Source: a virus
Length of the DNA: 35,618 nucleotides
Reading direction: 5' to 3' (one strand)
IMG/VR virus record: IMGVR_UViG_3300035670_000731
Coordinates: 1 to 35,618 of that record
The translations under genes were made by a program, and so were the position numbers. This document shows, one piece after another, positions 28,794 to 35,618 of the stretch; position 1 is the first letter of the stretch, and each line of letters opens with the position of its first letter. The notes beneath the pieces were generated by a model. That model was not told the origin of the DNA and did no database searches. It saw only the letters and a list, made by a program, of their open reading frames with translations.

Positions 28794-28818
28794 CCCGCCT
28801 TTAGTTGTATTATATCAC
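28794..28818 (-). promoter_or_regulatory. late promoter element, copy 4 (tail fiber)
   Basis: Minus-strand GTGATATAAT (28818-28809) is followed after 7 nt by AAGGCGGG (28801-28794), in the gap between the epimerase gene and the fiber gene. Confidence 0.7.
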
Positions 28819-29763
28819 TTCTTGACTTAACCACGTTATCATCTCTTCAAAGCCTTGGCGTGGAGTAACTTTAGGCTGAAAGCCATAACAGTTGTTCCAC
28901 TTCTGGTTAGAGGTGCGTCTGGATAGCACGCCAACTGGTTTAGTAGTGTCATAGATAATATTTTGAGGGATGCCGACTATGTCGCAGCACATCTCAGCTA
29001 TACCTTTTATAGTGACTTCTGTGTCGCTGGCTACGTTAACTGGACCGAAGTATTCATCGTTGGCTAGAATTGCGTAGATTTTCTCTAGTGCGTCAGTAAT
29101 GTATAGAAAGACTCTTTGCTGTGAGCCATCGCCCCAGACTTCCACAGGCTCTCCACTACGCTTAGCTTTGATTACCTTAGTAGCAATCGAGGTAGGGAAC
29201 TTCATGCGATCGCCACTCTTTTCTTGGTAAACCCCATAGATGGTGTCAAAGATTCCCACTCGGGCGTCAAATGGTGCACGCTCACATAGTCTAAGCATCA
29301 TTAGCTTCTCCCAGCCGTAGCTCATGTCGCAGTTTGCCGGGTAAATCATTTCTTCGGTTAGCTCAGGGCTTTCGCTGGTCATATTTAAATGCGTTGGATA
29401 AACACAAGCCGATGCTGAGAAGAACATGCGTTTTACGACATTCTTTTCACAGGCTTTTAAGGCATTGAGGTTAATCTGATGAGAGTGTAAATAAGGGTAA
29501 TAATCATGTCCACCATGGAAAAAGCCCACACCACCCATATCAGCAGCTAGTTGCACCACCCAGTCCACGTTGCGTGTAGCCAAGTCCATGTTCTTGTAGA
29601 TTCTAAGGTCAGCGTCAATGACTTCGTCTGCCTTGTTCCACATCTCTTCACGATATTCAGGATAATCTAAATCGACTGAGCGAACCCAATGCCCCTTGTC
29701 TTTTAAGTAAGATATTAGGTTGCAGCCAATAAAGCCTCCCCCGCCTAAAACAGCGATTCTCAT
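28810..29763 (-). CDS. GDP-mannose 3,5-epimerase-like sugar nucleotide enzyme
   Basis: A 317-aa extended SDR epimerase/dehydratase. The NAD-binding motif GGGGFIG is at residues 7-13. VVQLAADMGGVGFF, FFSASACVYP (catalytic Ser) and SYGWEKLMM (catalytic Tyr-xxx-Lys) follow. EVWGDGSQQRVFLYI is the usual substrate-side motif. The set resembles GDP-mannose 3,5-epimerase, with UDP-glucose epimerases and GDP-fucose synthase as alternatives. It is last in the sugar operon and overlaps a glycosyltransferase by 4 nt, so it probably makes the donor sugar for those enzymes. Confidence 0.82.
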   Translation of the reverse strand: MRIAVLGGGGFIGCNLISYLKDKGHWVRSVDLDYPEYREEMWNKADEVIDADLRIYKNMDLATRNVDWVVQLAADMGGVGFFHGGHDYYPYLHSHQINLNALKACEKNVVKRMFFSASACVYPTHLNMTSESPELTEEMIYPANCDMSYGWEKLMMLRLCERAPFDARVGIFDTIYGVYQEKSGDRMKFPTSIATKVIKAKRSGEPVEVWGDGSQQRVFLYITDALEKIYAILANDEYFGPVNVASDTEVTIKGIAEMCCDIVGIPQNIIYDTTKPVGVLSRRTSNQKWNNCYGFQPKVTPRQGFEEMITWLSQEVI

Positions 29764-30428
29764 TTCATTAGCTTTCTTAGTTTATTTGCGTCTATCACTC
29801 TATCTAAGTGCATGCTGGAGTATTTCTCAGCAACCTTGTCGTCTTTCATGCGCTGGTATTTCTCTTTATAAGTAGCGTCTAGTTCGGTCTTGCCAAAGTC
29901 AGGGTGCAGGTGCTCGGTCATGATGTTAATGTGAAAATGCCTGCCAACCATTTTAGCAACGTCGTTAATCCAAGTGTCGGAGTAATCTCCCGAGAAGTGC
30001 GGTGGGCAAACATAGCCCAGCGTATCCACCCATTTGCGAGTCATGAAGCCATGCGTGCCGTATTTACCGTCGTGCACCTTAGAGCCGTCGTTACCAAACA
30101 CAAAAGCGATGCCGTCAGGAATGTTTTTGAATTTATCAATCACTAAGCTGTCCCAGTTAGGAGTCCTAAATACAATGTCATCAGCTGCATACATTAAGAT
30201 GTCACCGTTAGCTTTCTCAGCTGCTTTGTTCCACATCTCACTCAGTACAATGCGTGGGCCACGCACAATAGTTAACGGAAACGCTAGGTTATTGTAGCTG
30301 TCGTCGTCATCGTCGACATACAGCACCATCTCGATATCGCTTGGCACCGTAGCAGTTTCTATAATACTTTTCCACAGTCTTTCCACATTCTGTGGACGTT
30401 GTCTTGTTGGCACTAATAAACTTATCAT
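29760..30428 (-). CDS. glycosyltransferase, GT-A fold (GT2-like)
   Basis: A 222-aa GT-A protein. The start MISLLVPTRQRPQNVERLW is the nucleotide-binding beginning of GT2-type enzymes. Asp-rich motifs are YVDDDDDSY (about 37-45) and AADDIVF (about 81-87); the latter is probably the DxD metal site. The His-rich C-terminal half (PPHFSGDYSDTWINDVAKMV) fits the acceptor side. It is flanked by a second transferase and the epimerase with 4-nt overlaps. Confidence 0.82.
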   Translation of the reverse strand: MISLLVPTRQRPQNVERLWKSIIETATVPSDIEMVLYVDDDDDSYNNLAFPLTIVRGPRIVLSEMWNKAAEKANGDILMYAADDIVFRTPNWDSLVIDKFKNIPDGIAFVFGNDGSKVHDGKYGTHGFMTRKWVDTLGYVCPPHFSGDYSDTWINDVAKMVGRHFHINIMTEHLHPDFGKTELDATYKEKYQRMKDDKVAEKYSSMHLDRVIDANKLRKLMK

Positions 30429-31147
30429 TTGCCCTCCCTCATCTTTTTGATTAACTCTACCTTATCGTCATAAGATCTGTCGTACATGGTTTTCTCGTAA
30501 TAATCTAAGTAGTCTGACCAGTTGCTTTCGTTGGCGAAAGTCCAGCTTAGCTTTTCGCTCATGTGCCCCACTAGGTAACCATAGCTTTTTATATCTCGGC
30601 TTAGTCTGGAATCTTCTTGGACCTTTTCTCTGCTACCCTCCCAGCGACTCTCGTCGTAGCGAACGCCGCCGTTCCATATAGAGCGCTTGATTATATTCGG
30701 TCCACCCACTGCTCCAGGCCACTCGTTTAATCCCATGCCGTTAATGTAGATCGGTGGCTTTTCTTCACCACCCCAATAGTCCAAGCCCAACTGTCCAAGT
30801 CGGTCTATCTTCTCAAAGTATTCTGCCGCTTTAGTGTCCCAGCCTTGCTCAAAGTGCATGTCGTTGTCGCAGCGCATCAAGTGTGTGGCTTCGGGATACT
30901 CCTTAAGCCCCTCTGTCCAAGCAATATTAGCAGCTTTGCCAGGGTAATAGTTCTCTGGGTTGTGGATAACCTTGTGTATAAGTGATAAGTAGCTGAGATT
31001 GTCTAGGTATTCAGGCGTGCCGTCGCTGCTGTTGTTGTCTACCACCACTAAATAGTAAGGAACTTGGAGGGTTTCGGTTAAAGATTTAATAGTTTGCTTG
31101 GTGTAGTCCAAGCGGTTATAACTGATAAGTGCAATCAATAAACGCAT
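30425..31147 (-). CDS. glycosyltransferase family 2-like
   Basis: A 240-aa GT2 enzyme. The N-terminus MRLLIALISYNRLDYTKQTI and VVVDNNSSDGTPEYL is the classic GT2 start. The metal site is visible as RCDNDMHFE (DND). GVRYDESRWEGSREKVQEDS is probably part of the acceptor region. It overlaps the upstream HNH gene by 1 nt and the next transferase by 4 nt. Substrates cannot be told, but the epimerase suggests a hexose donor. Confidence 0.87.
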   Translation of the reverse strand: MRLLIALISYNRLDYTKQTIKSLTETLQVPYYLVVVDNNSSDGTPEYLDNLSYLSLIHKVIHNPENYYPGKAANIAWTEGLKEYPEATHLMRCDNDMHFEQGWDTKAAEYFEKIDRLGQLGLDYWGGEEKPPIYINGMGLNEWPGAVGGPNIIKRSIWNGGVRYDESRWEGSREKVQEDSRLSRDIKSYGYLVGHMSEKLSWTFANESNWSDYLDYYEKTMYDRSYDDKVELIKKMREGK

Positions 31148-31707
31148 TACTGTCTCCTTAAATATTTGGCTAAGTTTTCCAATATGTCGGGGTTATCTTT
31201 TACAAATCCTAATACTGTATTGCAATTACCATGCAATAACCCTCTTATTGCACCAGTTTTATGATTGTGGTCTATATAAGCAACGCCATCAATAGGGCTG
31301 TAACAAGCAGCACATAAACCTTTTTGTTGTTTATACATATTGTGGTAATCGGAAACTTCTATGCCATAAATACGTTTAATGGACCTGCCCCTGTTTCCAC
31401 ACTTTAAGCCACAAAATTTTGCGTCGGAACGTGTACCTCTTGGTGTAAATAATTCTCCGCAATACTGGCATTCTCTAGGTTGAGGTGGTGTATAACGCTT
31501 GGCTCGGTATCTTGCATGAACAACTTTTCTCATTCTAGTAGTACGAATATTACGACAAACCTCTGAGCAGTAAATTGGTTTATTGTATGTGTGAAAACTA
31601 TTAAATGATATTTTGCACTCTATGCATACATGTTTTCCCTCAACTGGTGTTTTAGGTTTAAAAGAGCGTTTTACGGAATATCTTTTCTTTATATTGTTTG
31701 CAATCAT
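31147..31707 (-). CDS. recombination endonuclease VII-like HNH protein
   Basis: A 186-aa HNH nuclease. The C-terminal part has the endonuclease VII pattern YGIEVSDYHNMYKQQKGLCA, then IDHNHKTGAIRGLLHGNCN. Two extra Cys clusters precede it (CIECKISF...CSEVC and CQYCGELF...CGLKCG), giving an N-terminal zinc-binding array. It sits in the sugar operon between transferase genes and overlaps both, consistent with a homing-type insertion. A host resolvase role is also possible. Confidence 0.88.
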   Translation of the reverse strand: MIANNIKKRYSVKRSFKPKTPVEGKHVCIECKISFNSFHTYNKPIYCSEVCRNIRTTRMRKVVHARYRAKRYTPPQPRECQYCGELFTPRGTRSDAKFCGLKCGNRGRSIKRIYGIEVSDYHNMYKQQKGLCAACYSPIDGVAYIDHNHKTGAIRGLLHGNCNTVLGFVKDNPDILENLAKYLRRQ

Positions 31708-32537
31708 ATCTTAAATTCTCCAAACTCGATAACAGTTTGCTTACTTTGTATAGGTTTAGCTTTCTCGGCAGCGATTAGCTTGTCTGCGTGCTCTTTGCTG
31801 ACGTTAATGAACCCGTCTAGCGTTTCTAAAGTAACCAGATTGCTCTTGCTGGTTAGCGATTCGGGTAGTTTCATGTATTCCTTGAGCGAAAAGTCTTTGC
31901 GAACCTTAGTCCAGTCCTCAATCTTGTGGGCTCCGTCGTTAGTGCCAGACTTTCCAAGCTCGATTAACTTGCGTTGCCCTAGTGTTTTGTCCATAACGTG
32001 TATATTTATGCCAGCTTTTTGCAATTTCATACCAAATGTTATGTCGTGTAGCCCATAGCCGTTACCCTTAGCCATCTTTCTAGCCACGAAACGCAGGCTT
32101 TCCTTGTCCCGATAGACGTTCCAGCCGATGTCGGAGCGAAAGTAAGGTGCCTTAAGCTGATCAAAGACCTCTCTTTTAATAAGCATAAATCCAGTACCCG
32201 AGTAGATAACCCGACCTGTGCCGTCGCTGAACACTGAACCACGCCCATTCTTAGTGATTGGGTAGTCATAAACCACCACATCTTCGTCAGCATCTAAGGC
32301 GTCCCAAACGGCGTTCTGGTGCAACTTCATGTCCTCCTCAATAATTAAGACGTGTGTGTTATCAAAATCGCATAGAGCCCTATTTACGGGGCTCTCAAAG
32401 CATTTCGGAATGGGCTTGCCATGTGCAAAGTAGAACTTGCGCCTGATGCCCCTAGTTTCCCGCTCTATTTCTTCAGCGGTGCGGCTAAACATCAGCCCTC
32501 TGCTGGCTATTACGATACCTAATTGTGTCTTAGACAT
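31704..32537 (-). CDS. glycosyltransferase-like protein A (tandem paralog)
   Basis: A 277-aa GT-A-like protein starting at ATG 32537, which follows AGAAGGGA; a longer frame begins inside the previous gene. LGIVIASRGLMFSRTAEE, then LIIEEDMKL and YSGTGFMLIKREVF, align with the next gene (IVPSRGLVFSETFEE, LICEDDLI, WSGTGFLLVAREIL). YGLHDITFGM and LGQRKLIELGKSG also match. The EED/EDD motif may bind metal. The two are clear tandem duplicates. The family is not named with certainty. Confidence 0.7.
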   Translation of the reverse strand: MSKTQLGIVIASRGLMFSRTAEEIERETRGIRRKFYFAHGKPIPKCFESPVNRALCDFDNTHVLIIEEDMKLHQNAVWDALDADEDVVVYDYPITKNGRGSVFSDGTGRVIYSGTGFMLIKREVFDQLKAPYFRSDIGWNVYRDKESLRFVARKMAKGNGYGLHDITFGMKLQKAGINIHVMDKTLGQRKLIELGKSGTNDGAHKIEDWTKVRKDFSLKEYMKLPESLTSKSNLVTLETLDGFINVSKEHADKLIAAEKAKPIQSKQTVIEFGEFKI

Positions 32538-33330
32538 ATTGGGCGTTCCCTTCTGTGTAGGTTGCTTGACCATCAACATATTCAATGAACGGTGGAATAG
32601 CGTCTAGTATTTGCACCCTTTTAACTCGCCTTAATCCACGCTTAAAAATATCGATGCTTTTAGCGTCCATGCTTTTAATCACCATATCTCTGCCAACCTT
32701 ATCAATGACTCTTATCTCGTGTCTACCGTTGTTGACTCCCGCTCTGCCTAAACTGACTAGCTTTCGCTGTCCTGCGGTGCGTGCCATCATCTTGACTGGC
32801 ATGCCTTGAGAGTAAAGCACCATCCCAAAGTGCACATCATGCAAACCGTAGGCTATCTTTTTTAGTTTCCTAGGCCAGAACAGCAAAGCGTCGCCCTTAA
32901 TCATGGTGTCGTAGGCTGTATCGGTGCGCCAGATAGGTTTAGGAAAAGCTTCTAATATTTCTCTAGCCACTAATAGAAAACCTGTGCCTGACCAGTAGGC
33001 GTAGCCGTTGGGGTCGTTTAATACTGTGGAGTCGCCGTTGTTCTTAAATGGATAGTCTAGCGCCACCACTGGGTAGTTCTGATTAAACATCTGCCTGAGG
33101 ATACCTTTAGGTATTATTAAATCGTCTTCGCATATGAGAACAGCGTAAACATCATCGTCTGCTAGCGCTCGCTCAGTAGGCTCCTCAAAACACTCTGGCA
33201 GTGGTCTTTCATGAGCCCAGTAAAAACGATAGTTAAAACCTTCCAGTTCGTTTAGAAGTTCTTCAAAAGTCTCGCTAAATACTAGTCCACGACTAGGAAC
33301 TATGACTGCTAATGTATCTCGTTGAGCCAT
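32530..33330 (-). CDS. glycosyltransferase-like protein B (tandem paralog)
   Basis: A 266-aa paralog of the neighbouring gene, with the same ordered motifs: VPSRGLVFSE, AHERPLPECFEEP, ICEDDLI, LDYPFKNNGDSTVL, WSGTGFLLV, YGLHDVHFGM and AGQRKLVSLGRAGVNNG. The N-terminal fold suggests a nucleotide-sugar transferase. The stop overlaps the next start by 8 nt, and the start overlaps the HNH-AP2 gene by 22 nt. It differs from protein A mainly in the C-terminal 60 residues, which may set acceptor specificity. Confidence 0.7.
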   Translation of the reverse strand: MAQRDTLAVIVPSRGLVFSETFEELLNELEGFNYRFYWAHERPLPECFEEPTERALADDDVYAVLICEDDLIIPKGILRQMFNQNYPVVALDYPFKNNGDSTVLNDPNGYAYWSGTGFLLVAREILEAFPKPIWRTDTAYDTMIKGDALLFWPRKLKKIAYGLHDVHFGMVLYSQGMPVKMMARTAGQRKLVSLGRAGVNNGRHEIRVIDKVGRDMVIKSMDAKSIDIFKRGLRRVKRVQILDAIPPFIEYVDGQATYTEGNAQYV

Positions 33331-33788
33331 GCAAATTCACCCCATTCTTTTCTAGCTGCTTCGTTATATGCTTTTGCGGCAGCTTCTTTAGTTAAAAATG
33401 TACCTAAGTGCGTAATCTTACTGTTAACACAAATATAAGCACGCCACTTGTCTCCTTTAGCAACCCGGCAAACACCTTTATAGCCTGAACTGTTATCCTT
33501 GCGTCTACTAACATTTGCTCTGTTCTGACTTTTAGTTGCAACTCGTAAGTTAACCATACGATTATCTAAGCCGTTTTGATTTATGTGGTCAATTTCCATA
33601 CCTTGAGGTGGCGTACTAATCATGTTGTGCATGAATATAGTATTGCCGTTAACTCTTGTAGCGGCATACCAATTACCTTTACTGGCCTTAGCGTGCCAGC
33701 GGTAATCTTTCAAATGCTTGTAATTTTCAGAGTCAACTAAAGCAACCTTACCTTTTGTAAGATTAACTTCAGCAACGCTAACGTTCAT
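33309..33788 (-). CDS. HNH homing endonuclease with AP2 domain
   Basis: A 159-aa free-standing homing endonuclease. Residues about 1-60 include a small Trp-containing entry region (HLKDYRWHAKASKGNWYAAT). The HNH core is MEIDHINQNGLDNRMVNLRV (about 79-98), and the AP2-like domain is SSGYKGVCRVAKGDKWRAYI...LGTFLTKEAAAKAYNEAA. It resembles the plus-strand gene at 10273 in architecture. It is inside the sugar operon, in frame with the transferase genes, consistent with an insertion that did not disrupt a gene. Confidence 0.88.
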   Translation of the reverse strand: MNVSVAEVNLTKGKVALVDSENYKHLKDYRWHAKASKGNWYAATRVNGNTIFMHNMISTPPQGMEIDHINQNGLDNRMVNLRVATKSQNRANVSRRKDNSSGYKGVCRVAKGDKWRAYICVNSKITHLGTFLTKEAAAKAYNEAARKEWGEFAWLNEIH

Positions 33789-33789
33789 G

Positions 33790-34083
33790 TTACGCCTCTA
33801 GTTCTGCAATAAATTCGTTGTAGGCTTTGAGTGCTCGAGTGAATTGTTTAATGTTAGAGCGCTTCTCAGTCTTTTTGGTGTTGCCGGCTGTAGCAACAGT
33901 CTCGTCGTCGCTTTCTGACATGTTTTGGGCAATGATGTAGTCCACCACTTCACGCCAAAGTATCTTCTTGATTTCGTCTACTTGGTTCTTAACAAACATG
34001 GTGCGAAACTCACTGTCTAGTTCCATATCCTCTGTTATGTTAAATTCTTCTGCTAGTTGTTTGTAGATGTCGAGATGCGACAT
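33790..34083 (-). CDS. hypothetical protein, 97 aa, first in sugar operon
   Basis: A 97-aa acidic, helical protein. I chose ATG 34083 because a strong AAGGAGG lies 5 nt upstream; a longer frame to 34185 would encode a membrane-like extension through promoter and terminator. Begins MSHLDIYKQLAEEFNITEDM and ends in helices (IKQFTRALKAYNEFIAEL). I do not recognise it. It leads the sugar operon and may be a regulator or scaffold for its enzymes; this is context only. Confidence 0.65.
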   Translation of the reverse strand: MSHLDIYKQLAEEFNITEDMELDSEFRTMFVKNQVDEIKKILWREVVDYIIAQNMSESDDETVATAGNTKKTEKRSNIKQFTRALKAYNEFIAELEA

Positions 34084-34108
34084 GTTACCCTCCTTAGTTT
34101 GTACCTTG

Positions 34109-34136
34109 AGTATAACAAAGCCGAGGCTAAATGTAA
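34109..34136 (-). promoter_or_regulatory. promoter of sugar operon
   Basis: Minus-strand TTACAT (34136-34131), 16-bp spacer and TATACT (34114-34109). It lies just downstream of a terminator and 26 nt before the ATG at 34083, so the sugar genes can be expressed independently of the capsid genes. Confidence 0.6.
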
Positions 34137-34153
34137 TAAAAATTATGACAAAG

Positions 34154-34182
34154 TAAAAACCGCCGTCGGGGTAGACAGCGGT
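34154..34182 (-). terminator. terminator after HNH gene
   Basis: Minus-strand ACCGCTGTC (34182-34174) pairs with GACGGCGGT (34167-34159) over 9 bp with one GU and a 6-nt loop, followed by TTTTT. It ends transcription from the HNH gene at 34252. Confidence 0.8.
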
Positions 34183-34251
34183 CAAAACTGAAGAATAATT
34201 GATTAAATTATTGTGCCTTTAGTAAAACAAAAAGAGCCTGCAAATGCAATA

Positions 34252-34611
34252 TTACAGCTGAAGATATTTTATTGCTCTCTCAAGAGTAATTATATTGTCC
34301 TTAAAACAACCTAAACCACGATTACAATGATTACACAACAACCCTCTAGCTAATCCAGTAGTGTGAGAATGGTCAAATACAAGCCCATCGGTATTTCCAC
34401 ATATAGAACATTGAGTTTCTTTGTATAAACGTAGTGCATCGTCAATGTTTATCTTTGTGAATTTAGCCCTCGTTAAAACGCTACAGCGGTATCTTGTTTT
34501 ACCATTAGGTCTTTTACCATTTTTTATAACTTTAACTGGTCCGCAATATCTGCAATCAGCAACCATATCGACTACATTTATGTTGTCTAACTTATGTATC
34601 CATTTACCCAT
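34252..34611 (-). CDS. recombination endonuclease VII-like HNH protein
   Basis: A 119-aa HNH nuclease with YKETQCSICGNTDG and FDHSHTTGLARGLLCNHCNR, the endonuclease VII core (Asp-His, then Arg-Gly and Cys-x-x-Cys). An extra N-terminal CxxC (DCRYCG) precedes it. It lies between two terminators, right after the capsid gene, with a weak ribosome-binding site. This isolation from both neighbours fits a mobile insertion. Confidence 0.88.
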   Translation of the reverse strand: MGKWIHKLDNINVVDMVADCRYCGPVKVIKNGKRPNGKTRYRCSVLTRAKFTKINIDDALRLYKETQCSICGNTDGLVFDHSHTTGLARGLLCNHCNRGLGCFKDNIITLERAIKYLQL

Positions 34612-34623
34612 AGCTTTATTATA

Positions 34624-34652
34624 AATAAAAAAGGGGGTGTTTCAAACCCCCT
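34624..34652 (-). terminator. strong terminator after major capsid gene
   Basis: Minus-strand GGGGG (34651-34647) pairs with CCCCC (34637-34633) and is followed by TTTTTTATTTAT. It ends the head operon 20 nt after the capsid stop, which isolates the capsid gene from the HNH gene. Confidence 0.88.
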
Positions 34653-34671
34653 CTTGTAGTTGGAAGAGTAA

Positions 34672-35556
34672 TTAACCCTTGATAACCCAACCGAAGTTTG
34701 ATCGGAGGTTTGCACATCCGAAAAGAACGTCAACTGTTACCAACCAACCAAGGTATGGCTGTTCGTAAGTAGCTTGAGTTCGTGGTTCCATCTGCATAGC
34801 AACAGCAAATGCTTCCTTGTGGAAGAACAAGTGGTTGTGCTCGTCAGTAGCAGTGTCAAGTACTACCAAGTTTTGGCTCATGTAAACCTTAACTCCGTAG
34901 ATTTCACCGATTTGACCGTTGCGGATAGAGTTTTCGCTGCCGCCGACACCAATTGCGTCGTAACGGATGTACTTGTCGATAGCAAGCATTTCAGCCTTAC
35001 CCTTAGGAGTAACAACAAGGCTTCTCTCAGTTTGAGGAGCTTTTGCGTCATCTAGGTAACGGTTAACAGCTAGGATTTCATCGTCAGTGATGGCTGTGCC
35101 ATACACACCAACAGTTTGTGAAGCATTAGTCCAAGCAGTTGTCATTTCGCTAGCAAGTGTGTAATCAACTTTCTCAGCAATAGCGTAAGCAGCAGCTTTG
35201 GTGTAATCGCTTCTTAGGTCGTAAGCAGACTGTACTTTAACAATATCTTCTACTAAGAATGAGCTTTCGTAGTGTTTGTTAAGAGTTACAGTTGTCTTAG
35301 TTTCAGTGTTGTAGTTTAGGGTAACAACAGTGTTTTGTGCTTTTAGGTTAGCAGTGATTGTAGATACGTTAGGGATTTCAAGTGTTTGTCCGCCTGATTT
35401 AACGTCTGCATCGTAGTGCTTAACAAGTGGAAGAAGAACTAAGTTGCTCTTTACGAACATCAAAACTTCTTTTGACCAGATGTTTGGCCTGAATACGTTA
35501 GCAGCTGTTACACCGACGTTGACATTACCTGAGCCGTATGCGCCAGTAGTAGTCAT
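34672..35556 (-). CDS. major capsid protein, HK97 fold
   Basis: A 294-aa HK97-fold coat protein. The N-terminus AANVFRPNIWSKEVLMFVKS and NLVLLPLVKHYDADVKSGG are the N-arm and early E-loop region typical of these proteins. Tyr-rich middle helices (AYDLRSDYTKAAAYAIAEKV), the loop EIYGVKVYMSQNL and a C-terminal P-domain segment (YLGWLVTVDVLFGCANLR) follow. AAAGGAAAA precedes the ATG. The order portal, 68-aa protein, scaffold, capsid through the circle junction completes the head module. It is isolated by a strong terminator, consistent with high expression. Confidence 0.92.
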   Translation of the reverse strand: MTTTGAYGSGNVNVGVTAANVFRPNIWSKEVLMFVKSNLVLLPLVKHYDADVKSGGQTLEIPNVSTITANLKAQNTVVTLNYNTETKTTVTLNKHYESSFLVEDIVKVQSAYDLRSDYTKAAAYAIAEKVDYTLASEMTTAWTNASQTVGVYGTAITDDEILAVNRYLDDAKAPQTERSLVVTPKGKAEMLAIDKYIRYDAIGVGGSENSIRNGQIGEIYGVKVYMSQNLVVLDTATDEHNHLFFHKEAFAVAMQMEPRTQATYEQPYLGWLVTVDVLFGCANLRSNFGWVIKG

Positions 35557-35618
35557 AGTGTAATTTTCCTTTGTAAATTAATTTGTAATTAGCCAGCCAT
35601 TGCTCGGTTGATTTCGTC
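35492..35618. repeat. 127-bp terminal direct repeat, right copy
   Basis: Exact copy of bases 1-127. Joining the two places the scaffold gene (98-886) directly upstream of the capsid gene (34672-35556) on the minus strand, the usual scaffold-then-capsid order. This supports circular closure and shows that no gene is lost at the join. Confidence 0.9.

Noticed and set aside
34084-34185. N-terminal hydrophobic extension of the 97-aa sugar-operon protein
   Set aside because: It would be translated through a terminator and a promoter; ATG 34083 has AAGGAGG.
1-35618. Integrase, excisionase or repressor indicating a temperate lifestyle
   Set aside because: No recombinase catalytic pattern and no phage repressor-like helix-turn-helix gene was seen; the ParB-like protein has no parA partner.
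1-35618. CRISPR array or insertion sequence
   Set aside because: No regularly spaced repeats and no transposase motifs or terminal inverted repeats were found.
1-35618. Stop-codon reassignment, as in some phages of candidate phyla bacteria
   Set aside because: Core genes such as terL, portal, capsid and the amidase have no internal stops, and all three stop codons end genes normally.

Overview
The window is a complete or nearly complete genome of a tailed bacteriophage with a short-tailed (podovirus-like) virion plan. The first 127 bases are repeated exactly as the last 127 bases (1-127 = 35492-35618), so the contig closes into a circle of about 35,491 bp. The join falls in the upstream part of the major capsid protein gene. 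The DNA is AT-rich and all three stop codons are used normally, so there is no sign of recoding. A full-length WhiB-type [4Fe-4S] regulator gene, a family confined to Actinobacteria and their phages, points to an actinobacterial host. The low GC suggests a low-GC lineage such as the freshwater Nanopelagicales/acI group; this is inference. No integrase, repressor, DNA polymerase, RNA polymerase or tRNA gene was recognised.

Almost all genes lie on the minus strand, so the map reads from high to low coordinates. (1) Control region and early module, about 9.6 kb down to 5.9 kb: a strong promoter at 9144-9172, a long structured leader, three small genes, a putative annealing protein, a YqaJ-type exonuclease and a small membrane protein. 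Facing it on the plus strand is a cassette of four very basic mini-proteins (6155-6805). (2) 5850 to 4440: a small Cys-containing protein, a Gly/Lys-rich protein, WhiB, a NinG-like nuclease and two tiny genes. (3) Packaging and head: TerS, TerL, P22-like portal, a 68-aa protein, scaffold and, through the circle junction, the major capsid protein (34672-35556), closed by a strong terminator. (4) 34611 to 28810: a sugar block with two GT2-like glycosyltransferases, two paralogous glycosyltransferase-like proteins and a GDP-mannose-3,5-epimerase-like enzyme, interrupted or flanked by HNH endonucleases. (5) 28779 to 16332: fiber, beta-helix tailspike, P22 gp4-like adaptor, gp10-like hub and two putative ejection proteins. 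(6) 16332 to 14723: lysis genes (XhlA-like protein, zinc amidase, small membrane proteins), ending at a terminator. (7) 14676 to 10755: metallophosphoesterase, HExxH peptidase, ParB-like protein, dATP/dGTP hydrolase-like protein, dCMP deaminase and two unknowns. (8) Plus-strand genes 9612-10758, including an HNH-AP2 homing endonuclease.

Regulatory structure is the most interesting part. Four intergenic sites in the virion modules share an extended -10 (TGATATAAT) followed 6-9 nt later by AAGGCGGG, and look like one family of late promoters. Two further sites share only the TGTGATATAA core. Three early promoters share the octamer TGCTTATG in their spacers, and early genes share an AGAAAGGACAAT ribosome-binding leader. 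Between two divergent promoters near 5.9 kb lies a predicted 60-nt plus-strand RNA ending in a terminator hairpin. Its loop is the exact antisense of those shared early leaders (11-16 nt), which makes it a candidate phage small RNA that blocks early translation. A possible pseudoknot precedes the scaffold gene, and a competing hairpin can hide the ribosome-binding site of the homing endonuclease at 10273.
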